Virus record (IMG/VR): IMGVR_UViG_3300032287_004484
Span: 1 to 64,000 of that record
Strand: one strand, 5' to 3'
DNA from: a virus
Length of the DNA stretch: 64,000 nucleotides
Shown here: one piece after another, positions 46,055-55,225 of the stretch
Layout: each line of letters starts with the position of its first letter
Position numbering within the stretch: the first letter of the stretch is position 1
The notes under the pieces: model-generated
The model's database searches: none
Seen by the model: the letters and a program-made list of their open reading frames with translations, nothing else
Told to the model about the DNA's origin: nothing
Position numbers and translations under genes: made by a program

Positions 46055-46310
46055 TAATAGTAAAGAATTTTTTATATGTGACTGTAATTCATTAGAACAT
46101 CAATTTGTTTTAAGTTATGATTCAGAAGAAAAAGAAATGTATATGACTCCTTATCTTTCTTCATATTTGCCTTTTTGGAAAAGAGTTGTTTTAGGAATAA
46201 AATATATTTTTGGATATCACTCTAAATATGGCCATTGGGATTGTATAATTTTAAATTCAAAAGAAATCAAAAGATTACATGTTCTTTTAGGTTGTATCGT
46301 AGATAAATAA
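46047..46310 (+). CDS. Phage-recurrent small protein, 87 aa
   Basis: EFFICDCNSLEHQFVLSYDS, then LPFWKRVVLGIKYIFGYHSK YGHWD. The CxCxSLEHQ start and the FWxRV..xIKYIFGY.S.YGHxD segment are a recognisable phage family of unknown function. Two Cys and several His could bind metal. Confidence 0.7.
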   Translation: MNDNSKEFFICDCNSLEHQFVLSYDSEEKEMYMTPYLSSYLPFWKRVVLGIKYIFGYHSKYGHWDCIILNSKEIKRLHVLLGCIVDK

Positions 46311-46324
46311 AATTAGGAGTTATT

Positions 46325-46504
46325 ATGAATGTTATTGTTAGTCACGAAGGTCACGAGTGGAAAGTTTTACCAGAATCTAATGATTTTACTTTAAATGTTT
46401 TTAATTCTATTTTAGAGGCTAAATTACATTGTAATCAGTCTTCTTATATAATAGTTAAATTCGAGTGTCAAAAAAATTGCTTAACTTGTAAATCTAATAG
46501 GTGA
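46325..46504 (+). CDS. Hypothetical protein, 59 aa
   Basis: SD TAGGAG. MNVIVSHEGHEWKVLPESND and a C-terminal FECQKNCLTCKS with three close Cys, possibly metal-binding. Five bp before the kinase gene. Confidence 0.6.
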   Translation: MNVIVSHEGHEWKVLPESNDFTLNVFNSILEAKLHCNQSSYIIVKFECQKNCLTCKSNR

Positions 46505-46508
46505 TAAA

Positions 46509-47042
46509 ATGATAATAATAGTAGAAGGAACAGATGGGGTAGGAAAAACAACTTTAACTAAAGAAATAGCAAAAACATTTAATTTTAAATATTATAAAGA
46601 AGATATAACTTATCGGCAACGATTATCATCAGACTATAATGGTTTCGAACATTATTTTAAACTCTTACAATCTTTATATTTATCAAATGAAAATATAATT
46701 TGTGATAGATTACATTTAGGAGAATTTGTAAACCCTTTAATTTATAAAGATGGTAGAGATCCTTTGACTGTTAAAGAAATTAGTGAAATTGAATTTCACA
46801 TTCGTGATAATGCTATATTAATAGGATGTTTTACTGATATTGAATTTATTAAAAATTCTTTAATCGTTAGAGGAGATGATATTGCTAAAGTTGAAAATAT
46901 TAAATATATGACTTTTTTATATGATCTTGTAATTAACGATATTTCTACTATTAAAAATAAAATATTATGGGATTTACAAAAAGATAGATATTATGATAAA
47001 ATTTTTGAAAAAATAAAAATTTTATTGAAAAAAAACAATTAA
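46509..47042 (+). CDS. Thymidylate-kinase-like P-loop kinase
   Basis: 177 aa. P-loop EGTDGVGKTT at the N-terminus, IICDRLHLGE (substrate Arg after Asp, as in the DR(Y/F) motif of TMP kinases) and a short helical lid region. Predicted to phosphorylate a dNMP. It is somewhat shorter than cellular Tmk, and some deoxynucleoside kinases share these motifs, so substrate assignment is open. Confidence 0.72.
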   Translation: MIIIVEGTDGVGKTTLTKEIAKTFNFKYYKEDITYRQRLSSDYNGFEHYFKLLQSLYLSNENIICDRLHLGEFVNPLIYKDGRDPLTVKEISEIEFHIRDNAILIGCFTDIEFIKNSLIVRGDDIAKVENIKYMTFLYDLVINDISTIKNKILWDLQKDRYYDKIFEKIKILLKKNN

Positions 47043-47071
47043 AAAAAATATAGTTTATTAAATATAAAATA

Positions 47072-47629
47072 ATGGACAAAACTAATCATCTTCTTCCAAA
47101 ACATTTCTATAAGTATGGCTTGAAAGATAATGATTTTAAACCATCTCAAAAAATTAGAGATAATGCGGCTCTTGGATTAGAATATCGTAAAGCTGCTCCA
47201 CCTTCTAGAAAAGGTGGATTAACAAATAAACAAGCTTCTAAATTTGGTATTGGAAGTGGCGTTCAAAGAGCTGTTACTCTTATGAATGATGAATATATAA
47301 GTCCCAAAACAGTAAAAAGAATGTATTCTTTTTTCTCTCGTCACAGTGCTTTTAAAGATAAACATGATCATCAAAATCCAAATCGTTCTTATATTAGTTG
47401 GTTAATATGGGGAGGAGATGAAGCTTATGAATGGAGTCGAAAATTAGTGGAAAATATGAAGTCAGCTGAAGAAGATAATATTCAAGAGAAACGAGAAGAA
47501 AAAAAGAAAAGAACTATATCAGAACATATAGATGATTTAGTTCAAAAATATTTATTCGAAGATTTTTCTAAAATAAAGGAAGAGAAAAAAGTTTTCTCCA
47601 AAATAGAAAAAATTCAACAGGATAAATGA
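47072..47629 (+). CDS. Protein with phage SFF..H/WGGD domain, 185 aa
   Basis: KIRDNAALGLEYRKAAPPSR KGG..., SPKTVKRMYSFFSRH, SYISWLIWGGDEAYEWSRKL. This small domain (AxxGLxxR, then VxRMxSFFxRH, then WLxWGGDxAxxWa) occurs widely in phages, often fused to portal or maturation proteases; here it stands alone with a charged C-terminus. Function unknown. No SD; preceded by AAATATAAAATA. Confidence 0.7.
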   Translation: MDKTNHLLPKHFYKYGLKDNDFKPSQKIRDNAALGLEYRKAAPPSRKGGLTNKQASKFGIGSGVQRAVTLMNDEYISPKTVKRMYSFFSRHSAFKDKHDHQNPNRSYISWLIWGGDEAYEWSRKLVENMKSAEEDNIQEKREEKKKRTISEHIDDLVQKYLFEDFSKIKEEKKVFSKIEKIQQDK

Positions 47630-48297
47630 TTCGTTTAGATGATCAACAAATACAACGTAATTTTTATCTTTTTTCTCATTTAATTAGAGAAGAGGTTTTT
47701 GAAAAAGAAATATGTTATCCTTGTCTTGAAGGAGAAACTTTTAACGATCCAGATCTTTGTACATGTGATAAAGAATCTGATTTTTTTATAGCTGACTTTA
47801 AAATATATGAAAAAATGTTATTTGGACAAATAATTACAGAGATATATTATTATTACGATCCATTTACTAGGTATATATATGTTTTAAATCAAAAAAATGA
47901 AATTTTAAAAGTTTTTGATTTAGACGAAACAGAGAAAAAAACTTATAAAGAATTAAATGGTTTTGATATTTGTTTAGAATTCAATATCAATCAATCTATT
48001 ATTTTATCTTTTATTTATTACAATTTAAAATTAAAAAATAATGTTTTTAATCAAGAAGATTATTCAATTAAAAAATATGAAATTCTTGGATATGATAGTT
48101 TATTTGAAATATTAAATGAAAAATTAATTGCTTTTTTATTAAATTCTGATGAGGAAACTAGAATAGATAGTTTTTGCATCTTATATCCTTGGATAGATAC
48201 CTTTAATTCTTTAAAAGAGATTATAAATAGTTATGATGATATTAATAATTCTTATGATAAATTTAAGGAACTATTAGGTAGAATTAATTTAGGCTAA
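47626..48297 (+). CDS. Hypothetical protein, 223 aa
   Basis: ATGA overlap with the previous gene. An N-terminal Cys cluster (EICYPCLEGETFNDPDLCTC) may bind metal. The rest is alpha/beta with acidic Tyr-rich stretches. No family recognised. Confidence 0.65.
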   Translation: MIRLDDQQIQRNFYLFSHLIREEVFEKEICYPCLEGETFNDPDLCTCDKESDFFIADFKIYEKMLFGQIITEIYYYYDPFTRYIYVLNQKNEILKVFDLDETEKKTYKELNGFDICLEFNINQSIILSFIYYNLKLKNNVFNQEDYSIKKYEILGYDSLFEILNEKLIAFLLNSDEETRIDSFCILYPWIDTFNSLKEIINSYDDINNSYDKFKELLGRINLG

Positions 48298-48299
48298 GA

Positions 48300-48368
48300 C
48301 ATAGACACATATTATACTATATAATATAATTATAGTATATATTAAATATTGGGTTAAAATATAGGAGT
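48300..48368 (+). promoter_or_regulatory. Probable promoter for dnaE C-piece
   Basis: About 65 bp with several overlapping TATAAT-like elements (TATACTATATAATATAATTA), then TTGGGTTAAAATA and a TAGGAG SD. It lacks the standard box-to--10 spacing. Confidence 0.45.
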
Positions 48369-48372
48369 AAAC

Positions 48373-50415
48373 ATGGCCAGAATAGTGTCTAAGAGAAATG
48401 TTTTTCTTAGGGAAGCAGGTATGGACTTTATAGATGCTGATATTGACTTCTCTAATAATCCTTTAACAAATAAAGGTAGAGACTATATATTACAACATCT
48501 ATCTAAAAAATATAATCGAGATGGAAATATTCATTTTGCACTAGTTGGTGTAAGAACAATTTATTCTATTAAAAGTGCACTAAGGGATATTGCTAGAACT
48601 TATAATATACCTCCTAGTGAAACTTTTGCGGTGACGAAAGAAATAGATGATAATTATTCTATTGAAGAAAATATCAAAAGGTCAAAAGTTTTTAGTGAAT
48701 ATAATAGAAATTATCCAGAAGCAGTAAGAATAGCTTCTCAAATAGTTGGTGTAACTTCTAATTTTGGAGTTCATGCTGGAGGAGTTGTAATTAGCGGAGA
48801 AGATTATCCTTTACAAAAATATGTTCCATTACAAAGAAGTCATAGTGGAATACCAGCAACTTTATATGATAAGGATGAATTACAAGATGTTTGTGGTTTT
48901 ATTAAATATGATTTATTAGGAGTAACTGCTCTTTCACAAGTTCTATATGTTAAATATTTATTAGGTGATAAAAAATATTATGAAGATTATAAAGTCAATT
49001 TAGAACCATTTTCTATTTGTAAAAAAGGACATCATAAAAATATTTTTCAATTTGAAAGTCCACTTGGAAAAAGATCTTTTACAGATTTAAAAATGGAAAG
49101 TATTTATGATCTTAGTAACGCTTCTGGTATGATTCGTCAAATGGGAACAGAAGGTGGAAGAGCGATGTATGAAAAATATAAAATTCTAAGTAATTCACAA
49201 GAAGCTGAATGGATTTCATCTCTTAGGTCTGAAATTAGTGAAGATCTTTTTCAAACTATATATCCAATCTTGAAACCAACTTACGGTGTTCTTATTTATC
49301 AAGAACAATTAAGTTCTATGATTCAAAAAATATCAAAAGAAAAATATTCTTTTGGAGATGGTAATTCAGTTAGAAAAAAATTATCTAAATTCGTGGGCAA
49401 GCATGGATTAGTTGATTCTCTTCAAGGCAAGCCAGAGTTACTACGAGCATGGCACACAGACATGATAGATATTCTTAGTAAATATCTAATTCCTTTTTTA
49501 AGTGAAGAAGATATAGGCGAAATTGGTAAAAAGTTTATTAATTTTGAATTAGATAAAAGAGGATTTTTACCATTACCAGAAAAAGGAATATTGAACTGGT
49601 TTATTATTGGAAGTACATACTTATTTTCAGTTATACATTCAGTAGCATATTCTTTTGTTTCTTATAACCAATTATATCAAAAATATTATCATCCAACTGA
49701 ATTTTGGTTAGGGGCATTAAATACTGGAAGTAAAGACGATGTTAATAATTATGTTTCATCTGCTATCTCTGAAAGTAAGATTGACTTTTTAAAACCAGAT
49801 GTTAATAAGAGTCATTTGTTTTTTATCAAAGAATCAGAACTTGTAATTAGATATGGTTTGAGTTATATTACAGGAATGGATAAAGCAGCTGATGAAATAG
49901 TAAAAGAAAGAGATAATGGAGAATACACAAGTTTTCAAAATTTCTTATCTCGAATGAAAGGTAAAAGAGTCGTTAATAAAAAAGTTATTGAAAATCTAAT
50001 TTTTAGTAATGCTTTTGACGAAGATCCAAAAGATTGTTATGAACAGTATTGTTCTATTAAAGGTGAGTCTAATACTTTAAGATGGACTAAAAGAGATTTT
50101 TTAAATCGAGAAAGGGAAGCAATAAATTGTAATATATCTTATTCATCTATAGATAAGCAAGATATAATAAATACAATTTCTATTGATTCTATTGAAGATG
50201 GTAATTTTGGAATATGTGCTTTTACAGTTGTTTCTAAAAGAAGCGCTAAAACTAAGAAGGCAGGAAAACCATATAAGATATTATCAATTATCGATTTAAA
50301 TAACGGAAATAAGTGTAGTATATTTTTATGGGATATATCTGTTAATTTTGAAGATGGATTATCTTATAAAGCAAAAATTAAAAAAAATGGAGATTTCTAT
50401 TCATGGACAATATAA
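48373..50415 (+). CDS. dnaE: DNA polymerase III alpha, C-terminal piece (split)
   Basis: 680 aa. About 22 unique residues precede DADIDFSNN, which equals the catalytic PDIDIDF of DnaE. Then HAGGVVISGEDYPLQKYVPL, FIKYDLLGV, IFQFESPLGK, TYGVLIYQEQLSSMIQKIS, the HhH-like region around FQNFLSRMKGKRVVNKKVIE, and a terminal OB-like part. Together with 42860 it makes a complete alpha of about 1180 residues. Neither piece alone has both PHP/finger parts and the catalytic Asp residues, so the two must associate or be spliced. The order and strand are as expected for a fractured gene. Confidence 0.87.
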   Translation: MARIVSKRNVFLREAGMDFIDADIDFSNNPLTNKGRDYILQHLSKKYNRDGNIHFALVGVRTIYSIKSALRDIARTYNIPPSETFAVTKEIDDNYSIEENIKRSKVFSEYNRNYPEAVRIASQIVGVTSNFGVHAGGVVISGEDYPLQKYVPLQRSHSGIPATLYDKDELQDVCGFIKYDLLGVTALSQVLYVKYLLGDKKYYEDYKVNLEPFSICKKGHHKNIFQFESPLGKRSFTDLKMESIYDLSNASGMIRQMGTEGGRAMYEKYKILSNSQEAEWISSLRSEISEDLFQTIYPILKPTYGVLIYQEQLSSMIQKISKEKYSFGDGNSVRKKLSKFVGKHGLVDSLQGKPELLRAWHTDMIDILSKYLIPFLSEEDIGEIGKKFINFELDKRGFLPLPEKGILNWFIIGSTYLFSVIHSVAYSFVSYNQLYQKYYHPTEFWLGALNTGSKDDVNNYVSSAISESKIDFLKPDVNKSHLFFIKESELVIRYGLSYITGMDKAADEIVKERDNGEYTSFQNFLSRMKGKRVVNKKVIENLIFSNAFDEDPKDCYEQYCSIKGESNTLRWTKRDFLNREREAINCNISYSSIDKQDIINTISIDSIEDGNFGICAFTVVSKRSAKTKKAGKPYKILSIIDLNNGNKCSIFLWDISVNFEDGLSYKAKIKKNGDFYSWTI

Positions 50416-50735
50416 AATTAATTCATTTAGTTACCGTAAAACAAAGTTTAGACAATGTTTTTTCTCAAAAAATGAATTCCTCTTTTGCTTTTAAGTTTTT
50501 AAAACTTTTAAAGCAAATACAAAATGAGTATGATAATATTACTATCGTACAAAAGAAGATTTTAGAAGATTATGGTGAAGAGAATAAACAAGAACAATTT
50601 GAAAAATTTTTAAGAGAAACAACGATTGATATAAACAGTTTTGAAAAAATTAAAAAATCTGATATTATTAATTCTAATATAGAGATTTCACCTGTTGATT
50701 TACAAGCGTTATATTTTTTAATTGAGGAAGATTAA
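50403..50735 (+). CDS. Hypothetical helical protein, 110 aa
   Basis: Starts within the last codons of dnaE-C. KLIHLVTVKQSLDNVFSQKM, FLKLLKQIQNEYDNITIVQK, acidic C-terminus. The helical profile recalls small phage proteins placed next to replication genes. No function assigned. Ends at the next start. Confidence 0.65.
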   Translation: MDNIKLIHLVTVKQSLDNVFSQKMNSSFAFKFLKLLKQIQNEYDNITIVQKKILEDYGEENKQEQFEKFLRETTIDINSFEKIKKSDIINSNIEISPVDLQALYFLIEED

Positions 50736-51589
50736 TGTTTTTACAAGTATATGACGCAAATTCAATGTTATTAGATTCTATTGATCTAATAAAAAAATAC
50801 GGCAGTGATATTAATACAAGAGGTACTAAAACAAAGGAGGTTTATGGTGTATCTATAAGAATATTAAATCCAAGAGCTAGGATAATAAATTTATCTGATA
50901 GAAAGTTTCCATTGAAAGGAGCTTTAGCAGAATTTTTATGGTATATGACAGGTAATCCAAAAATAGAAATTATTACTCCGTTTTTAAAACACTGGGCACA
51001 TTATAGTGATGATGGAGAAAAAGTAAATTCTAATTATGGATTTTGTGCTGGAAATCAGATAATAAATATTATAAGAAAGTTAGAAAAAGATAATGATTCA
51101 AGACAAGCTGTAGTTAATTTATTTAATAATGATTTTTCAAATTATTATGGCAAAGATACTGTTTGTACGCCTAATTATCAATTTTTAATTCGTGATAAAA
51201 GATTACATTTAATAGTTAACGCTAGAAGTCGAGATTTAATTAGAGGAGAATGTATTGATCAATTTACTTTTACTCTATTACAAGAAATCATAGCAAATCA
51301 ACTAGGTATTAATGTTGGTTTTTATCAAGTTAATATAGGTAGTTTACATATATATGAGGAACACTATGAATTATTAGATATGTCACGAAAAACAGACGAT
51401 ATTCTAGGCGATATAAATTTATCAACTAGATGTCAATATTCAGATTTTTGGAAAAATTTAAAAGCAATAAATAAAAGTAATCTTGAAGATTTTATAGGTG
51501 ATATAATGAAGGCTAAAGAAATATCTTGTGATTTTTTTGAGCAGTTTATTATTAATTACCCAGAAAAACAACCTGTAAAAATTTTTTAA
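50735..51589 (+). CDS. ThyA-fold enzyme, probable dCMP hydroxymethylase
   Basis: 284 aa. Thymidylate-synthase fold with folate/nucleotide motifs: RQAVVNLF, catalytic Cys in TVCTPNYQFLI, ARSRDLIRGECIDQFTFTLL and GSLHIYEEHYELL. In thymidylate synthases the motif is RS.D..LG.PfNia.Y; here the Asn that reads the uracil ring is Asp (ECIDQF), the change known from T4 gp42 dCMP hydroxymethylase. Since ThyX is also present (56110), a hydroxymethylase that transfers formaldehyde from methylene-THF to dCMP (less likely dUMP) is the best call. Thymidylate synthase activity is the alternative. Confidence 0.75.
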   Translation: MFLQVYDANSMLLDSIDLIKKYGSDINTRGTKTKEVYGVSIRILNPRARIINLSDRKFPLKGALAEFLWYMTGNPKIEIITPFLKHWAHYSDDGEKVNSNYGFCAGNQIINIIRKLEKDNDSRQAVVNLFNNDFSNYYGKDTVCTPNYQFLIRDKRLHLIVNARSRDLIRGECIDQFTFTLLQEIIANQLGINVGFYQVNIGSLHIYEEHYELLDMSRKTDDILGDINLSTRCQYSDFWKNLKAINKSNLEDFIGDIMKAKEISCDFFEQFIINYPEKQPVKIF

Positions 51590-51663
51590 ATTTTTACTTT
51601 TTTTATTTACTTTTATAAATAGTATATTACAATATTACAAAATTACATAAAAAAGGACAATTA

Positions 51664-52431
51664 ATGAAACTAAGTAAAATTACAGTAGAAGACGCTATAA
51701 GAATACAAAAAAATGAAAGAGAATTTACAAAATTCATCAATGAAAATTTAAATTTTATAAATAAATTAGTTCATAAGTATGTTTATAAGAAAAATAAACT
51801 TAATCTTAATGATTCTGAATTATTTGAAGACGCTAAACAAGAAGCTTTATTATCTTTATGGAATAAAGCACTTCCAAAGTATAATGGAAGTAATAAATTT
51901 TCAACATTTGCTTATGTTGTAATTAAGAATGATTTAATTCAATTCTTACAAAGAAAAAGTAAATTTGAACAAGAAAAAGGTGAATTAATTTCGATAGAAA
52001 GTCTTAAAAGAAATTTTAATGGAGATGGAGGAGGTAGTTCTGAGTATTTAGAAAATAAATGGCAAATTGATCCAAGAAAAATTACTTTTGAAGAATCTTT
52101 AATTAAGAAAATTCAATCTGAAACAGATGTTCAAAAAATTCATAGAACAGACTATATTATAATAGAATTAAGAAAAAGAAATTTTTCTAGGGAAAAAATA
52201 GCACAGGCTCTTGGTTTAAATATTCATAGTTATAAAACTTATTATTACAATGTTTTTAAAAAGAGATCTCATTTATATCTGGATAAAAAATTAGAAATAA
52301 TAAGTGATGTTCAAAATGAAATTGATAAGAAAAAAGAATTAATAAAAGAACTAAGAAAGAGAAATTGGGCTAAAGAAAAAATTAAATTTGCTCTTGAAAT
52401 GGTTAAAAAACATAAGGAAAATAAAAAATGA
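51664..52431 (+). CDS. Phage sigma factor (sigma-70 family)
   Basis: 255 aa. Region 2 at about residues 55-105: ELFEDAKQEALLSLWNKALP, KYNGSNKFSTFAYVVIKNDL, matching the core-binding and -10 recognition helices (DL.QEg...LW.a...y......FsTyA...i...i). Region 4-like HTH at about 165-200: IIIELRKRNFSREKIAQALG LNIHSYKTYYYNVFKK. A Lys-rich C-terminal tail repeats ELRKRNxxxEKI. Likely recognises the TATAATAT -10 elements of phage promoters. SD weak (AAAAAGGA). Confidence 0.8.
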   Translation: MKLSKITVEDAIRIQKNEREFTKFINENLNFINKLVHKYVYKKNKLNLNDSELFEDAKQEALLSLWNKALPKYNGSNKFSTFAYVVIKNDLIQFLQRKSKFEQEKGELISIESLKRNFNGDGGGSSEYLENKWQIDPRKITFEESLIKKIQSETDVQKIHRTDYIIIELRKRNFSREKIAQALGLNIHSYKTYYYNVFKKRSHLYLDKKLEIISDVQNEIDKKKELIKELRKRNWAKEKIKFALEMVKKHKENKK

Positions 52432-52625
52432 GTTTAATAAAAATAACAGCAAAAGTTGCTTTCCAGGATTCAGGAATTTTATTTGAATTAACTGAAACTA
52501 AAGATGTTGATTCTTCTAGTTTAAGAAAAGAAGATATAGATGAAATAAAACATCAAATGTTAACAGATAATTTAATTTCTATAAATAATTTTCACAATAA
52601 AATTCAAGGAGAAGATAAAACATGA
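52428..52625 (+). CDS. Hypothetical protein, 65 aa
   Basis: ATGA-coupled to the sigma-factor gene. SLIKITAKVAFQDSGILFEL TETKDVD, acidic C-terminus. Possibly a sigma or replication accessory, by position only. Confidence 0.6.
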   Translation: MSLIKITAKVAFQDSGILFELTETKDVDSSSLRKEDIDEIKHQMLTDNLISINNFHNKIQGEDKT

Positions 52626-52939
52626 TTTTTGAAAGAGATATTGATAAGTTTATTATGAATCAATTTTTAGATTTATTATCGTCTAAAGATATTATTTTAG
52701 ATTTAAATAAAAATGAAGAAGATAAAGAAGTTTTAAACGCTTCATTTACAAAACGTGGAGCAAAGTGGGTTAAATCAGTAAAAAAACAAGATCCTTTTTG
52801 GGATGTTGATAAGTTTTTAGTTAATGTTTTAAAAGCAACAGCAGATTATTATGATAATAACAAAGAAAATATAAACCTAGAAGAACTTACAAATGACACT
52901 AAAACCGAACAGAACACAGATAATACAATTCTTAGTTGA
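52622..52939 (+). CDS. Hypothetical protein, 105 aa
   Basis: ATGA-coupled. Acidic, helical; KRGAKWVKSVKKQDPFWDVD in the middle. Its 3' end overlaps the primase gene by 47 bp in another frame. No family recognised. Confidence 0.62.
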   Translation: MIFERDIDKFIMNQFLDLLSSKDIILDLNKNEEDKEVLNASFTKRGAKWVKSVKKQDPFWDVDKFLVNVLKATADYYDNNKENINLEELTNDTKTEQNTDNTILS

Positions 52940-53846
52940 CGAAGGAATTACAGATTTTAAAGAAAAACCAGAACGAGGAGAATTATTAATTAATTCTCCG
53001 TTCGTTAGGGATTATAAAAAGAAATGCGGTATTAATTATCGTAAGGGCGGAGCATGGAATTGCTTTAAAAGTGGTAACTATGGATCATGGTGGTCTTTTG
53101 TATCTTTCATAAAAGGATTTGAAACCAATAATCAATCACAACTTTGGTTTCTAAGAAATTACTTTTCTTTAGACCAAATAAAAATTGATTTTTTATCTAA
53201 TAGTGAAGATACAATTGATTTAGTTGAAGGAGACCTTTCTTTTGATGAAAATATAAAACAATTAACTTCTAATGATAAAACTTACATATCATATTTAAAA
53301 CAAAGATATTTTACAGATGATATGTTAAAAGAAATGAAGATATTTATTAATCATAAAGAAAGAAGAGTTGTTTTTCCTGTTTATGAAAATGGAAAACTTA
53401 TTTTCTATGCTGCTAGAAGTATTGATAAAGAAAACCCAATTAGATGGTTAAATTCTACAGGTGCTTCTTCACATCCTATTTGGAATTTAGATAATGTTAG
53501 AGATGAAATATGGATTTTCGAAGGTATATTTGATGCTGTTAGAGTTTGGCCAAAAGGAATAGCAATTTTTGGATTAACTTTACGTGATGAACAATTAAAA
53601 AAGATTTTAGATAAAAATCCATATAAAGTTGTTGTAATAGGTGATGGCGATAATCCTGGCAGGCAAGGGCAAAAAAGAATTATTGAAAAATTGATTGGAA
53701 AAGTTGACAATCTATGGTTTCATTTATGGGAACCAGGTTGTAAGGATTTTGGTGAAATGAAAGAAATAAAACCAAATCTTTTAAAAGTTGATGAAAAATG
53801 GGAAATGAATTTCGTATTCAATGAAAAAATTAATTTTAAACAGTAG
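52893..53846 (+). CDS. DNA primase, Toprim family
   Basis: 317 aa. N-terminal zinc-ribbon-like segment (FVRDYKKKCGINYRKGGAWN CFKSG), a linker, then the Toprim fold: IWIFEGIFDAVRVWP (catalytic Glu, about 207) and VVVIGDGDNPGRQG (DxD, about 249). T4 gp61/T7-like layout without a fused helicase; the helicase follows at 53888. Makes RNA primers for lagging-strand synthesis. Confidence 0.85.
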   Translation: MTLKPNRTQIIQFLVDEGITDFKEKPERGELLINSPFVRDYKKKCGINYRKGGAWNCFKSGNYGSWWSFVSFIKGFETNNQSQLWFLRNYFSLDQIKIDFLSNSEDTIDLVEGDLSFDENIKQLTSNDKTYISYLKQRYFTDDMLKEMKIFINHKERRVVFPVYENGKLIFYAARSIDKENPIRWLNSTGASSHPIWNLDNVRDEIWIFEGIFDAVRVWPKGIAIFGLTLRDEQLKKILDKNPYKVVVIGDGDNPGRQGQKRIIEKLIGKVDNLWFHLWEPGCKDFGEMKEIKPNLLKVDEKWEMNFVFNEKINFKQ

Positions 53847-53887
53847 TAAACATTAAATATATAATAAGTATATTGGAGTGATAAAAC

Positions 53888-55204
53888 GTGCAAAATACTA
53901 ATTCAGTAGTAAAGATAACACCTAAATTTTCACCGTGGATTATAGAAGAAGAAATATTATCAGCTTTAGTTCAAAATCGTCAAAAAATGACAACTTTTAT
54001 TGATGAAATAGATGCTGATTTTTTTAATTCTTCTGATTGTAAAAATATTTTTAGAATGACAAAAATGTATTGGGAGAAATATTCTTCTTCACCAAAGAAA
54101 AATATTATTGTTTCTTCAGTTCAGAAACTATTTGCGGCACAAAATGCGAAACCAATATCACCTACTATTTTTAATACAATTGATAAAATATTCGATAGAG
54201 CTAATTTAACAGATGATGAATTACAATATTATCATGATGAGTTATTAAAGTTTATTAAAAGTGGAAAAATTAAAGATATAATTTTTGAAGGTATTAATAA
54301 AATAGATGATCCAAGTGCTTTTGACGAAATTCAAGAGAAATTAAAAGACGCTGTACTTTGGAGAATAGATGAGAATTTAGGTATAGATATTACTAACATA
54401 AAAGAAAGATATTCTCGTCAAAAAGAATTATTAGAATCTTATATTCCTACTCCTTGGCCTTCTCTTAATAATCTTATAGGAGGAGGATTTTTTGCTAAAA
54501 CTCTATCTTGTTTTGTTGCGGGTTCTTCTGTTGGTAAAAGTATAGCATTAGATCAGATTGCTTTTGATGCTTGGGCTAATCAGAAAAAAAATGTAGTTTT
54601 AATAACTTTAGAATTAAGTGAAGAAATGAAAGGTATGAGAATTGATTCTCATTTTATGAATCGTTTTATCGGAGAATTGCCTTCTAGAGAAAAAGAAATT
54701 CAAGATGCTTATTCAAGAATACAAACAGATGGAAAAAGATTTATAATAAAAGAATTTCCTACAAGTTCAATAGCAGTAAGAAAAATAAGTCATTTTATTT
54801 CTCGATTAGAAATGTATTCTGGATTTAAACCAGAATTAATTGTAGTTGATTATGCTGATTTATTACTTCCTAATAGTGGAAAAAGAGAAGGATTATATGC
54901 AGATGGAGCAGCTATATTTGAAGCACTTAGAGGTATTTCTTATGAATATAATTGTCCAATAGTTACAGCAACTCAATTTAACAGAAATGCTGGAGAAAAA
55001 CCACCTGCTGAAATTAATGAATTCGACATTAGTGAGAGTCATAAAAAAATCATGACTCTTGATACTTGTGTAGCAATTATCGCTACACCTGGTATGCGGT
55101 CTCAAGGTCAAGCGGCTTTTAAAGTTTTAAAAGCAAGAATGGGACAAAAAGATAGTATCGTACCAATGAATGTATCATACGAATTTTTTAAATTTTTTGA
55201 ATAA
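53888..55204 (+). CDS. Replicative DNA helicase, DnaB/gp41 type
   Basis: 438 aa from GTG with GGAGTG upstream. The N-terminal domain of about 170 residues resembles DnaB-N. RecA-like core: Walker A AGSSVGKS (about 211), H1a LITLELSEEMKGMR, Walker B LIVVDYADLLLP (about 317), H3 PIVTATQFNR and the C-terminal FKVLKARMGQKD. Forms the hexameric 5'-3' helicase and works with the upstream primase. Three bases after the SD-GTG spacing nothing else competes as a start. Confidence 0.9.
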   Translation: MQNTNSVVKITPKFSPWIIEEEILSALVQNRQKMTTFIDEIDADFFNSSDCKNIFRMTKMYWEKYSSSPKKNIIVSSVQKLFAAQNAKPISPTIFNTIDKIFDRANLTDDELQYYHDELLKFIKSGKIKDIIFEGINKIDDPSAFDEIQEKLKDAVLWRIDENLGIDITNIKERYSRQKELLESYIPTPWPSLNNLIGGGFFAKTLSCFVAGSSVGKSIALDQIAFDAWANQKKNVVLITLELSEEMKGMRIDSHFMNRFIGELPSREKEIQDAYSRIQTDGKRFIIKEFPTSSIAVRKISHFISRLEMYSGFKPELIVVDYADLLLPNSGKREGLYADGAAIFEALRGISYEYNCPIVTATQFNRNAGEKPPAEINEFDISESHKKIMTLDTCVAIIATPGMRSQGQAAFKVLKARMGQKDSIVPMNVSYEFFKFFE

Positions 55205-55225
55205 AATAATATAAGGAAAAATAAT

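Noticed and set aside
42860-50415. Assembly error explaining the split polymerase
   Set aside because: The two halves lie 3.9 kb apart with intact genes between, each with its own start and stop signals, and the N-piece has a distinct C-terminal extension; a simple misassembly does not give this.
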